Source: Clostridia bacterium
GTDB lineage: Bacteria > Bacillota > Clostridia > Oscillospirales > CAG-382
DNA length: 6,655 nucleotides
NCBI GenBank assembly: GCA_900757905.1
Contig: CAAEPN010000056.1
Span: forward strand, 1-6,655
Direction of reading: 5' to 3'
Part shown: piece by piece, positions 1 to 6,197 of the stretch
How the letters are laid out: each line of letters starts with the position of its first letter
Numbering within the stretch: the first letter of the stretch is position 1
Position numbers and translations under genes: made by a program
The notes under the pieces: model-generated
What the model was told of the DNA's origin: nothing
Seen by the model: only the letters and a program-made list of their open reading frames with translations
The model's database searches: none

Positions 1-6
1 AAACAT
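1..6 (-). CDS. Start of a divergent gene, first two codons only
   Basis: Read on the minus strand, an ATG at 6-4 is preceded by a good Shine-Dalgarno run (AAGGGGG, positions 21-15) with 8 nt between them, and a promoter sits just upstream (64-37). Only Met-Phe is visible before the window ends, so the product cannot be named. In many Clostridia tlyA lies upstream of nadK on the same strand; a divergent gene here would mean the operon starts at nadK. The call rests on the combination of promoter, ribosome binding site and ATG, not on coding sequence. Confidence 0.45.
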
Positions 7-36
7 GGATAATACCCCCTTATAAGATTTAGTTAT

Positions 37-64
37 ATTATAACACATAATCCGAAAAAGTAAA
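37..64 (-). promoter_or_regulatory. Sigma-A-type promoter, minus strand, for the divergent gene
   Basis: On the minus strand the -35 is TTTACT (64-59), the spacer is 16 nt, and the -10 is TATAAT (42-37) with an extended -10 TGT directly before it. Transcription would start near position 30, giving a leader of about 24 nt before the ATG at 6. The -10 lies inside a perfect 6+1+6 inverted repeat (32-44, GTTATA-T-TATAAC), which could be an operator or simply a result of AT-rich sequence. Confidence 0.55.
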
Positions 65-71
65 CAGCCTT

Positions 72-100
72 TTGAAGAAATTTATATTTTATCCTATAAT
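72..100 (+). promoter_or_regulatory. Upstream sigma-A-type promoter (P1) toward nadK
   Basis: TTGAAG (72-77) and TATAAT (95-100) are separated by 17 nt. Transcription would begin near 107 and run about 150 nt before the nadK start codon. The region between is AT-rich; a T7 run at 130-136 follows only a 3-bp inverted repeat, so no credible terminator separates this promoter from the next one. Confidence 0.45.
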
Positions 101-157
101 TTAAGAAAAATTAAGATTTGACGGCAGTCTTTTTTTGCAAAATATTCTGTATAACAC

Positions 158-186
158 TTGAATTTATGCAAAAAGGGTAGTATAAT
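158..186 (+). promoter_or_regulatory. Proximal sigma-A-type promoter (P2) for the nadK operon
   Basis: TTGAAT (158-163) and a perfect TATAAT (181-186) have the ideal 17-nt spacer. The transcript would start near 193, giving a leader of about 65 nt to the ATG at 260. The -10 is inside the 5+1+5 inverted repeat GTATA-A-TATAC (180-190). No riboswitch or T-box fold is evident in the short leader. The TTG at 158, which opens the same reading frame, is part of this -35 box and so cannot be the start of translation from this promoter. Confidence 0.6.
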
Positions 187-259
187 ATACAAGATAGAAG
201 AACGGCTTGCGTTTTGCCCGCCGTTTACGAAGAAATTCTCACCTTCAAGGAGAAATTCC

Positions 260-1207
260 ATGTTAAAAGTCGCGATTACCGTCAATCCCAACAAAGATCA
301 TGACCTTGTGTATACCTCACGTCTTCTTGACATTTTAGAGGAATGCGGATGCCGTGTATTCATGTCCGACACGTTTAAAAAACCTTATGGAAATATGCCA
401 TCCGTGTCCGAATCACTTCTTGCCGGCAGAAAAATCGAATACCTTCCGGAATATCAGTTATTCCGACGCGTGGGTCTATGCATCGTTTTCGGCGGCGACG
501 GAACAATTTTAAAAATAGCTAAAAAAGCCGCTTTCAGCGGCGCATACATACTCGGCGTCAATCTCGGAAGAGTCGGCTATATTGCAGAGCTTGAAACGCA
601 CGAACTTGATTTAGTGCGAAAAATCGCTTCGGTTTCCGAAATCGGCGAAATTGAGACATTGCCCGGCGTGCGTATCGACCGGCGCATGATGTTAAAGGCT
701 GAAATTGTGCGCGGCGGCGAAAGCATTTACTGCGCAACAGCTCTAAACGACATTGTCATTTCCAAAGGCGCCGTTTCACGTATGGCCGGTCTTAAGCTTT
801 CCTGCGACGGAAAATGCATTTCTACCTACCGTGCCGACGGGATCGTCGTGTCCACGCCGACCGGCTCTACCGCCTATTGCATGTCGGCCGGCGGCCCTAT
901 CATCGACCCTAAACTCGAATGCATCTGCGCCGTACCGGTCTGCCCGTATATGTGCGTCAATTCGGGTGCTGTCGTCTTTTCCGACCGTTCGGTTATCGAA
1001 GTGGAATTTACCGCCGACAAAATCAACGAAGCGTTCTGCACGATCGACGGAAAAGGCGTCAAGAGCCTTTATAACGGCGATATCGTGCGCATTACCAAAT
1101 CTCCCTTGAATACCAAACTTATCCGGCTCAAGGATGTGGATTTTTACAGTCTTCTCAATCATAAATTAGCCGCAGCGCAGTCGAGCGCTGAATTAAATCG
1201 GCGATAA
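260..1207 (+). CDS. nadK: NAD kinase
   Basis: This cytosolic enzyme phosphorylates NAD to NADP using ATP or polyphosphate, the only known route to NADP. The 315-aa protein has the family hallmarks: GGDGT at residues 78-82 (phosphate-binding loop), GVNLGRVGYIAE at 99-110, ALND at 161-164, and the glycine-rich STPTGSTAY...SAGGPI at 198-214. The ATG at 260 is chosen because AAGGAG (247-252) precedes it by 7 nt and homologues begin at this Lys-Val-Ala-Ile strand; the frame stays open back to a TTG at 158, but that codon is in the -35 box. It is the first gene of the nadK-argR-recN-tyrS run, and argR follows after 34 nt. Two oddities: Asp164 stands where most family members have Glu (the NE motif), and there are 12 cysteines, four of them in a cluster at 221-232. 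Confidence 0.95.
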   Translation: MLKVAITVNPNKDHDLVYTSRLLDILEECGCRVFMSDTFKKPYGNMPSVSESLLAGRKIEYLPEYQLFRRVGLCIVFGGDGTILKIAKKAAFSGAYILGVNLGRVGYIAELETHELDLVRKIASVSEIGEIETLPGVRIDRRMMLKAEIVRGGESIYCATALNDIVISKGAVSRMAGLKLSCDGKCISTYRADGIVVSTPTGSTAYCMSAGGPIIDPKLECICAVPVCPYMCVNSGAVVFSDRSVIEVEFTADKINEAFCTIDGKGVKSLYNGDIVRITKSPLNTKLIRLKDVDFYSLLNHKLAAAQSSAELNRR

Positions 1208-1241
1208 AGCGTGTTCTGTCATTCGAAAAGAGGTCTTTTTC

Positions 1242-1718
1242 ATGAAAAGCAAACGTCAGGAAAAAATATTGGAGCTTATTGAGAAATACGACGTGGAAAC
1301 CCAAGAGGATCTCGCCGATTTATTAAAAAAAGCCGGATTTGTGGCAACGCAGGCAACCGTTTCACGCGATATCCGCGAGCTTCGCTTAGTCAAGGTCTCC
1401 GCCGGTGTCCGTGAGGGACGGCAGAACAAATCCAAATACGCCGCCAACTCCGTCCGCAACGAGCTTGATACGCGTTTCACCGAAAAATTCAAGAGCATTC
1501 TTTCCGAAATGGTTATAAAAATCAGCTCCGCCGGCCATATGGTCGTTTTAAAAACCTACGCCGGCATGGCACAGGCAGCCTGCGCCACCATCGATTCCTT
1601 AGAGCTGCCGGACATTATCGGTTCTCTTGCCGGCGACGACACGATCTTTATTGTCATGGCCACCGAAAACGACGCGTTGGATTTTGTAAAAAAGCTTTCC
1701 AAAAGCATCAGCCGTTAA
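1242..1718 (+). CDS. argR: Arginine repressor ArgR/AhrC
   Basis: ArgR is the arginine-dependent hexameric regulator that represses arginine biosynthesis and, in Bacilli, activates arginine catabolism. The 158-aa length is normal for the family. The N-terminal winged helix spans about residues 1-70 and includes the recognition-helix motif QATVSRDIRELRLVKV (37-52). The C-terminal oligomerisation and arginine-binding domain (about 85-158) carries GSLAGDDTIFIV (127-138), whose two aspartates (132-133) are the arginine contacts in characterised homologues. AAAGAGG (1227-1233) lies 8 nt before the ATG and sits in the turn of a short GAAAAG/CTTTTTC inverted repeat (1225-1241). The gene is 34 nt after nadK and 30 nt before recN. 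Its place beside recN is typical of Firmicutes and does not imply a role in repair. No convincing ARG box was found in this window. Confidence 0.95.
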   Translation: MKSKRQEKILELIEKYDVETQEDLADLLKKAGFVATQATVSRDIRELRLVKVSAGVREGRQNKSKYAANSVRNELDTRFTEKFKSILSEMVIKISSAGHMVVLKTYAGMAQAACATIDSLELPDIIGSLAGDDTIFIVMATENDALDFVKKLSKSISR

Positions 1719-1748
1719 ATTTGAGTACAAAGCCAAGGAGATTCTTCC

Positions 1749-3419
1749 ATGCTTGCTTCGATACATATTGAAAATGTAGCACTTATCAAAAAACTTGACC
1801 TATCCTTCCCGGCCGGATTTTCAGCTTTTACCGGCGAGACCGGCGCCGGCAAGAGTATTATTATCGATTCGATAAGTGTTTTATGCGGTGCGCGCGTTTC
1901 CAAAGAGCTGATTCGCGCCGGTGAAGACTATGCGCTGGTGGAAGGGATGTTTTCCGATCTGACCGAACAAACGGTTAGCCGTTTGGAAGAACTCGGCGTT
2001 TCACCCGATGAGGACGGGATTTTGTATCTTTCACGCAAAATCACAGCCGAGGGAAAATCCTCCGCACGCATTAACGCGAAAGCTGTACCAACCTCCCTGC
2101 TTCGTGAGCTTTCCGCGTTTCTTATCAATATTCACGGTCAGCACGACAACCAAGAGCTGTTAAAAAAGGAACGCCATCTTTCGATTTTAGACGCCTATGC
2201 CGACAATGAGGACGTTTTGAAAAACTATACCGCGGTATATACGCGTTATCGCTCACTGAAAGACGAATATAAAAATTTAGTTACCGACGACGTGGAAAAA
2301 CAGCGTAACGCCGAAATGCTGCGCTTTCAGATCGAAGAGATCAATGCGTTGAAATTAAAGCCCGGTGAAGAAGAGACGCTTTCAGCCGAAAAGAAACGGC
2401 TTTCCAACATTGAAAAGATTGCGGAAAACGCTCTGACTGCCTATGGTGTGCTGTTCGCCAACAATTTAAGCGCCGCAGAGAATACCGATAAGGCACTCTC
2501 CTGTCTTTCAAATCTTGCAAAAATGACAGACGGCATGGACGAATATATCGAACGGCTCGAAAAAGCGCGCTCGGAAATCTATGATATTGCCGAAAGCCTG
2601 CACGACCTTGCGGGCGATGCCGAAGAAAATCCTTCAGCAAGACTTGACAAAATCGAACAAAGACTGTATGATATATATAAGCTCAAGCGCAAGTACGGTC
2701 ATACGGTGGAGGATATCCTCGCCTACCGCGATACCGCAGAAAAGCGTTTGTCCGATTTAGAGCTTTCCGATGTGCGTGCGTCCGAGCTTGAAAAAGAGCT
2801 GAAAAAGACCGAAGTCGACTTAAAAGCCGCGTCGCAAGCCCTTACCCAAGCACGTTCGGCGGCTGCCGAGCGTTTAAAAACCGAAATTGAAAAAGAATTC
2901 GAATTTCTCGAAATGAGCAAGGTTCGCTTTGCCGTGCAAATTGATCCAAAGGAATACGGTGCAGACGGTGCGGATGATGTCGAATTTATGGTACGCGCCA
3001 ACGTCGGACTTCCCTTTGCGCCTCTTGCCAAAACGGCCTCCGGCGGCGAGCTTTCGCGTATCATGTTAGCCATTAAAAGCGTTATTGCCAAGAAAGACGG
3101 CGTCGAAACCGTCATTTACGATGAAGTCGATGTGGGTATTTCCGGCAAAACCTCGCGGCGTATCGGTATCAAGCTTTTGCAAAGCTCCCGTTATTCACAG
3201 GTCATGTGCGTAACGCATTCGGCGCAGATTGCCTCTCTTGCCGACGCGCATTTTTTGGTTTCCAAAGCCGAAAAAGACGGCTCGACCGTAACCGGAGTAC
3301 GGTCGCTTTCCCGTGAAGAGCGAATTGATGAAACGGCACGCATTATCGCCGGTATCGATATCACCTCTTCCGCGCGTGCTGCGGCCGCCGAGCTTATTGA
3401 TGACGCCAAAAACTATTAA
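1749..3419 (+). CDS. recN: DNA repair protein RecN (SMC-like ATPase)
   Basis: RecN is a cytosolic SMC-like ATPase recruited early to DNA double-strand breaks, helping to hold and pair ends for homologous recombination. The 556 aa match the usual family length. Visible in order: Walker A GETGAGKS (29-36), the RecN-specific NIHGQHDN segment (127-134), a charged helical region of about 150-390 that should form the coiled coil and includes the typical FQIEEI (193-198), the ABC signature SGGELS (431-436), Walker B VIYDE (455-459) followed by the D-loop region VDVGISG, and the switch histidine in VTHSAQ (H490). All catalytic elements are intact. AAGGAG (1735-1740) precedes the ATG by 8 nt. The gene lies 30 nt after argR and is probably cotranscribed from the nadK promoters. 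No LexA/SOS box stands out in the short gap upstream, which contrasts with the LexA-controlled recN genes of other bacteria. Confidence 0.96.
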   Translation: MLASIHIENVALIKKLDLSFPAGFSAFTGETGAGKSIIIDSISVLCGARVSKELIRAGEDYALVEGMFSDLTEQTVSRLEELGVSPDEDGILYLSRKITAEGKSSARINAKAVPTSLLRELSAFLINIHGQHDNQELLKKERHLSILDAYADNEDVLKNYTAVYTRYRSLKDEYKNLVTDDVEKQRNAEMLRFQIEEINALKLKPGEEETLSAEKKRLSNIEKIAENALTAYGVLFANNLSAAENTDKALSCLSNLAKMTDGMDEYIERLEKARSEIYDIAESLHDLAGDAEENPSARLDKIEQRLYDIYKLKRKYGHTVEDILAYRDTAEKRLSDLELSDVRASELEKELKKTEVDLKAASQALTQARSAAAERLKTEIEKEFEFLEMSKVRFAVQIDPKEYGADGADDVEFMVRANVGLPFAPLAKTASGGELSRIMLAIKSVIAKKDGVETVIYDEVDVGISGKTSRRIGIKLLQSSRYSQVMCVTHSAQIASLADAHFLVSKAEKDGSTVTGVRSLSREERIDETARIIAGIDITSSARAAAAELIDDAKNY

Positions 3420-3472
3420 GATGTCAAACTTGCGGATTACCGCTGTAATAAAAAATATTTAGGAGCAGAACG

Positions 3473-4696
3473 ATGACAGTATTTGAAGAATTAAAAGCCA
3501 GAGGATTGCTTGCCCAGCTTACCAACGAAGAAGAGATCAAAAATTTGGTAAACGCCGGAAAAGCCATTTTCTATATCGGATTTGACCCGACCGCAGACAG
3601 CCTGCACGTCGGTCACTTTATGGCGCTTTGCTTAATGAAGCGCTTACAGATGGCCGGCAACAAACCGATCGCCCTTATCGGCGGCGGCACGGGTATGATC
3701 GGCGACCCGTCGGGCCGTTCGGATCTTCGCAAAGTGCTCACTGTCGAAGATATCGAACACAACTGCGATTGCTTCAAAAAGCAGATGAGCCGCTTTATCG
3801 ACTTTTCCGATGGCAAGGCCATCATGATAAACAACGCGGATTGGCTGTTAAAGCTCAATTATGTGGAGCTTTTGCGCGAAGTCGGCGCTTGCTTCTCGGT
3901 CAACAACATGCTTCGTGCCGAGTGCTACAAGCAGCGCATGGAAAAAGGTCTCAGCTTCCTTGAATTCAACTATATGATCATGCAGAGCTACGACTTCTAC
4001 CGCTTGTTCCAGGATTATGGCTGCAACATGCAGTTTGGCGGCGACGACCAATGGAGCAACATGTTAGGCGGCACAGAGCTTATCCGCCGCAAACTCGGCA
4101 AGGACGCCTATGCCATGACCATTACGCTCTTGCTCAACTCGGAAGGCAAAAAAATGGGCAAAACCGCCAATGGCGCCGTTTGGCTCGATCCGAACAAAAC
4201 GCCGCCTTACGATTTCTTCCAGTATTGGAGAAATGTGGATGACTCGGATGTCATCAAATGCATGAAAATGCTCACCTTTATGGATCTGGAAGAAATTGCC
4301 GAATATGAAAAGCTCGAAGGAAGCGAATTAAACAAAGCCAAGGAAAAGCTTGCTTATGAGCTTACCGAACTTGTTCACGGCAAAGAAGAAGCCGATAAGG
4401 CACTTGAAGCGGCTCGCAGTCTGTTTGCAGGCGGCGGCAAGAGTGAAAATATGCCTACCACAACTTTAACAGACGCGGATTTCACCGACGGAAAAATATC
4501 GCTTGCTTCACTTCTCGTAAAGTGTGAGCTTTGCCCGTCAAATAGCGAAGCCAAGCGCAACATCAAGCAAGGCGGTATTTCGGTAAACGATGAAAAAGTA
4601 ACCGATTTTGCAAAAGCCTATGAAAAAACCGATTTCTCCGGTGATTTCATTATCAAAAAAGGCAAAAAAGAATATCACAAGGTCGTAACGGAATAA
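3473..4696 (+). CDS. tyrS: Tyrosyl-tRNA synthetase (TyrS type)
   Basis: This class Ic synthetase attaches tyrosine to tRNA-Tyr in the cytosol and works as a dimer. The 407 aa are standard for bacterial TyrRS. Seen in the sequence: the tyrosine pocket start FYIGFDP (33-39, with Tyr34 and Asp38), the HIGH motif as HVGH (45-48), the tyrosine and ribose pocket Y167...Q171...D174 and GGDDQW, and the KMSKS-like loop as KMGKT (227-231). KxGKT is the form of the TyrS subfamily, as opposed to the KMSKS form of TyrZ. The C-terminal S4 RNA-binding domain covers about 342-404. AGGAG (3461-3465) precedes the ATG by 7 nt. The gap to recN is 53 nt, too short for the T-box leader that regulates many Firmicutes tyrS genes, so expression is likely by readthrough from the recN side. 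A strong terminator follows 29 nt after the stop codon. Confidence 0.97.
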   Translation: MTVFEELKARGLLAQLTNEEEIKNLVNAGKAIFYIGFDPTADSLHVGHFMALCLMKRLQMAGNKPIALIGGGTGMIGDPSGRSDLRKVLTVEDIEHNCDCFKKQMSRFIDFSDGKAIMINNADWLLKLNYVELLREVGACFSVNNMLRAECYKQRMEKGLSFLEFNYMIMQSYDFYRLFQDYGCNMQFGGDDQWSNMLGGTELIRRKLGKDAYAMTITLLLNSEGKKMGKTANGAVWLDPNKTPPYDFFQYWRNVDDSDVIKCMKMLTFMDLEEIAEYEKLEGSELNKAKEKLAYELTELVHGKEEADKALEAARSLFAGGGKSENMPTTTLTDADFTDGKISLASLLVKCELCPSNSEAKRNIKQGGISVNDEKVTDFAKAYEKTDFSGDFIIKKGKKEYHKVVTE

Positions 4697-4701
4697 ATTT
4701 G

Positions 4702-4720
4702 ATTCCGTAGAGTACGGAAT
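4702..4720 (+). other. Perfect 8-bp hairpin just after tyrS
   Basis: ATTCCGTA (4702-4709) and TACGGAAT (4713-4720) form a perfect stem with a 3-nt GAG loop, starting 5 nt after the tyrS stop codon. Only three T residues follow, so it is not a classical terminator on its own. It may protect the 3' end of the tyrS message or act together with the terminator hairpin that begins 5 nt later. The same stem can form on either strand. Confidence 0.55.
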
Positions 4721-4725
4721 TTGAC

Positions 4726-4761
4726 GGAGTCGGCAGAATAATTGTGCCGACTCCTCTTTTT
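4726..4761 (+). terminator. Rho-independent terminator after tyrS, directly upstream of thiN
   Basis: GGAGTCGGCA (4726-4735) pairs perfectly with TGCCGACTCC (4745-4754) around a 9-nt loop, and TCTTTTT follows (4755-4761). A GC-rich 10-bp stem and a T-run make this a textbook intrinsic terminator for the nadK-tyrS transcript. The thiN ribosome binding site starts at the next base, and no promoter is visible between the hairpin and thiN, so it may act as a partial terminator or attenuator. Confidence 0.85.
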
Positions 4762-4773
4762 AAAGGTGGATTT

Positions 4774-5445
4774 ATGGAAAATAAAACCTGTTATATTTTC
4801 GGTGCGGGCGATCTGTACGCTGAGCATGTGGATATCCGTCCCGGTTCGCTTGTCATCGCAGCAGACGGCGGTTTATATTATACAAAAAAGCTCGGTATCG
4901 AGCCGGATGTATTTTTAGGCGATTTTGATTCGGCTGACCGAAAGGACGCCGGCTCAAACTGCGTTGTTTTTCCCAGCAGAAAAGACTATACCGATATGTT
5001 TTTGGCCGTCGAATACGGAGTCGAACGCGGCTATAACCATTTCGAACTGTACGGCGCTCTCGGCGGAAAACGGATCGACCACACGCTTGCGAATCTTCAA
5101 ATGCTGTCCTTCTACGCAAAAAATGGCTGCTTGCTTCGTTTGCACGGCAATGCCACAGTCATTGCCGCCTACACAAACGATCCGAGCGTGACGGGAAAGT
5201 CTGTTGTTACAATCACCTTCGGCAAAGAATGCAAGGGATATCTTTCCCTGTTTGCTGTTGGCGGAGAGGTGTCCGGCGTTACATTAACCGGGTTAAAATA
5301 TCCGACAAAAAACGTGGTTTTGACAAGTGATTTTCCGCTTGGCGTGAGCAATGAATTTACCGGCGCTCCGGCAAGCATTTCCTTTTCAAAAGGTACGTTG
5401 CTTGTGGTTTATCCGGAATCGGCCGCTGTCCGAAAAGAGGAATAG
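4774..5445 (+). CDS. thiN: Thiamine pyrophosphokinase
   Basis: This cytosolic enzyme transfers pyrophosphate from ATP to thiamine, making thiamine diphosphate, the cofactor of transketolase and pyruvate-processing enzymes; it serves thiamine salvage. The 223-aa protein shows the family motifs in order: AADGG (29-33), GIEPDVFLGDFDS (41-53) with the acidic metal/ATP-binding residues, KDYTD (70-74), GALGGKRIDHTLANL (94-108), and in the C-terminal beta domain GVTLTGLKYP (168-177) and GVSNEF (190-195). The ATG at 4774 is chosen because AAAGG (4762-4766) precedes it by 7 nt; the frame extends back to a GTG at 4744, but that lies in the loop of the tyrS terminator. It overlaps nothing and is followed by an unknown gene after 2 nt, so the two are probably one transcript. 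Many Firmicutes carry thiN near rsgA and rpe; here it stands next to tyrS. Confidence 0.92.
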   Translation: MENKTCYIFGAGDLYAEHVDIRPGSLVIAADGGLYYTKKLGIEPDVFLGDFDSADRKDAGSNCVVFPSRKDYTDMFLAVEYGVERGYNHFELYGALGGKRIDHTLANLQMLSFYAKNGCLLRLHGNATVIAAYTNDPSVTGKSVVTITFGKECKGYLSLFAVGGEVSGVTLTGLKYPTKNVVLTSDFPLGVSNEFTGAPASISFSKGTLLVVYPESAAVRKEE

Positions 5446-5447
5446 AA

Positions 5448-6074
5448 ATGACAGAACTCGAAAAGATTGAATACGCCAAAAGTTTTATTGATAAATTAGC
5501 CCAAGGCATAAACCCGTTAAATGACGAACCGGTGCCGGAAAACGAGCTTGTCAATCAGGTTCGCATTTCACGCTGCTTCTTTTATGTTTCGGACATCCTG
5601 CGAAAGGTTATTGAGGGCGAGCCGTTTGATGATAGTGTGCCGCAAACCTATGTTTTTGCGGCGCCGGTCAAAAAGAAAGAGCTATTTGATCTGTCGCCGG
5701 ATAAACGGGAAAATTTCGTCTTTTCCGAAGAACCGCTCACTGCAAGCGAGATCTGCAAGCGCCTGACCGATGCGGCCAATGAACCAAACATGCGAAAGCT
5801 AAGCTATGCAAAGTTTTCCGAGTGGTTATTGTCTCGCGGCTTTCTCACCAAAAACGTCTCAGATAGCGCACACGGCAAAAGAATTCCGAGTGAGCTTGGC
5901 GAACAGCTCGGAATTTTTCTCGAACACCGCACCGGTGTGCATGGCGAATACGACGTTGTAATGTATAACCGCGAGGCGCAACAGTTTATTTTGGACAACC
6001 TCGATTCCCTCATTGCCTTCGTTCACATGCCAAAATCTCATGGCACACACTACATAACCGAAGAAACTGTCTGA
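5448..6074 (+). CDS. Unrecognised protein, 208 aa, possible winged-helix C-terminus
   Basis: I cannot assign this protein to a named family. It has no signal peptide or membrane segment and is probably cytosolic. Residues 1-58 (IEYAKSFIDKLAQGINPL, then VRISRCFFYVSDILRKVIE) look like a compact helical module of a type I recall from uncharacterised Firmicutes proteins. Residues 66-95 are a charged linker. Residues 97-190 (PLTASEICKRL, a second helix ending in WLLSRGFL, then GKRIPSELGEQLGI and a Tyr-Asp-Val-Val-Met-Tyr strand) have the helix-helix-strand rhythm of a winged helix and recall the C-terminal part of phage antirepressors of the KilAC type; this is inference. The start is firm: GAGG (5437-5440) lies 7 nt before the ATG, inside the end of thiN. 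The 2-nt gap implies coupling to thiN, but no thiamine link is visible in the protein itself. Confidence 0.85.
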   Translation: MTELEKIEYAKSFIDKLAQGINPLNDEPVPENELVNQVRISRCFFYVSDILRKVIEGEPFDDSVPQTYVFAAPVKKKELFDLSPDKRENFVFSEEPLTASEICKRLTDAANEPNMRKLSYAKFSEWLLSRGFLTKNVSDSAHGKRIPSELGEQLGIFLEHRTGVHGEYDVVMYNREAQQFILDNLDSLIAFVHMPKSHGTHYITEETV

Positions 6075-6080
6075 AACGGC

Positions 6081-6100
6081 AGTATTTTCCAATACTTTTT
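6081..6100 (+). terminator. Probable weak intrinsic terminator
   Basis: AGTATT (6081-6086) pairs with AATACT (6091-6096) across a TTCC loop, and the stem runs straight into a T-run (five T at 6096-6100). The stem is only 6 bp and AT-rich, so it is weaker than the tyrS terminator. An upstream hairpin ACTGTC/GGCAGT (6066-6083) overlaps it by three bases and would compete with it. Its position, 6 nt after the stop codon and 12 nt before the next promoter, supports the call. Confidence 0.55.
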
Positions 6101-6112
6101 CACAAAAAGCAA

Positions 6113-6141
6113 TTGACATTTGAGGAAAAAAACAGTATAAT
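6113..6141 (+). promoter_or_regulatory. Perfect consensus sigma-A promoter for the surface protein gene
   Basis: TTGACA (6113-6118) and TATAAT (6136-6141) match both consensus hexamers exactly with the optimal 17-nt spacer. The spacer is A-rich. Transcription would begin near 6148, leaving a leader of about 50 nt to the ATG at 6198. The -10 is the left half of the palindrome TATAATTATA (6136-6145). Early in the leader a small inverted repeat TTGAT-TTTC-ATCAA (6158-6171) could be an operator or a 5' stabilising stem. Confidence 0.85.
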
Positions 6142-6197
6142 TATATTGAAATAATTGTTGATTTTCATCAAATTTTAGATACATATGCGAGGTTCAC

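Noticed and set aside
111..137. Possible terminator GACGGCAGTC followed by seven T
   Set aside because: The inverted repeat is only 3 bp (GAC/GTC), too short for an intrinsic terminator.
158..171. Possible ARG box for ArgR autoregulation overlapping P2 (TTGAATTTATGCAA)
   Set aside because: It is an imperfect palindrome with half-sites 2 nt apart rather than the 4 nt of the ARG-box consensus, and the second half-site mismatches.
158..259. N-terminal extension of NadK from TTG 158
   Set aside because: The TTG is part of the P2 -35 box, no ribosome binding site precedes it, and the ATG at 260 has AAGGAG at good spacing.
2723..3115. Long minus-strand open frames opposite recN, nadK, tyrS and the 3' genes
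   Set aside because: They are serine/arginine-rich antisense shadows of strongly supported genes and lack ribosome binding sites or family motifs.
3420..3472. Possible T-box leader, terminator or promoter before tyrS
   Set aside because: The 53-nt gap is too short for a T-box; it holds only a 4-bp GCGG/CCGC stem (3432-3443) with no T-run, and no acceptable -35/-10 pair.
4744..4773. Earlier GTG start for thiN
   Set aside because: It lies at the end of the terminator loop and would encode the 3' arm and T-run; the ATG at 4774 has its own Shine-Dalgarno sequence.
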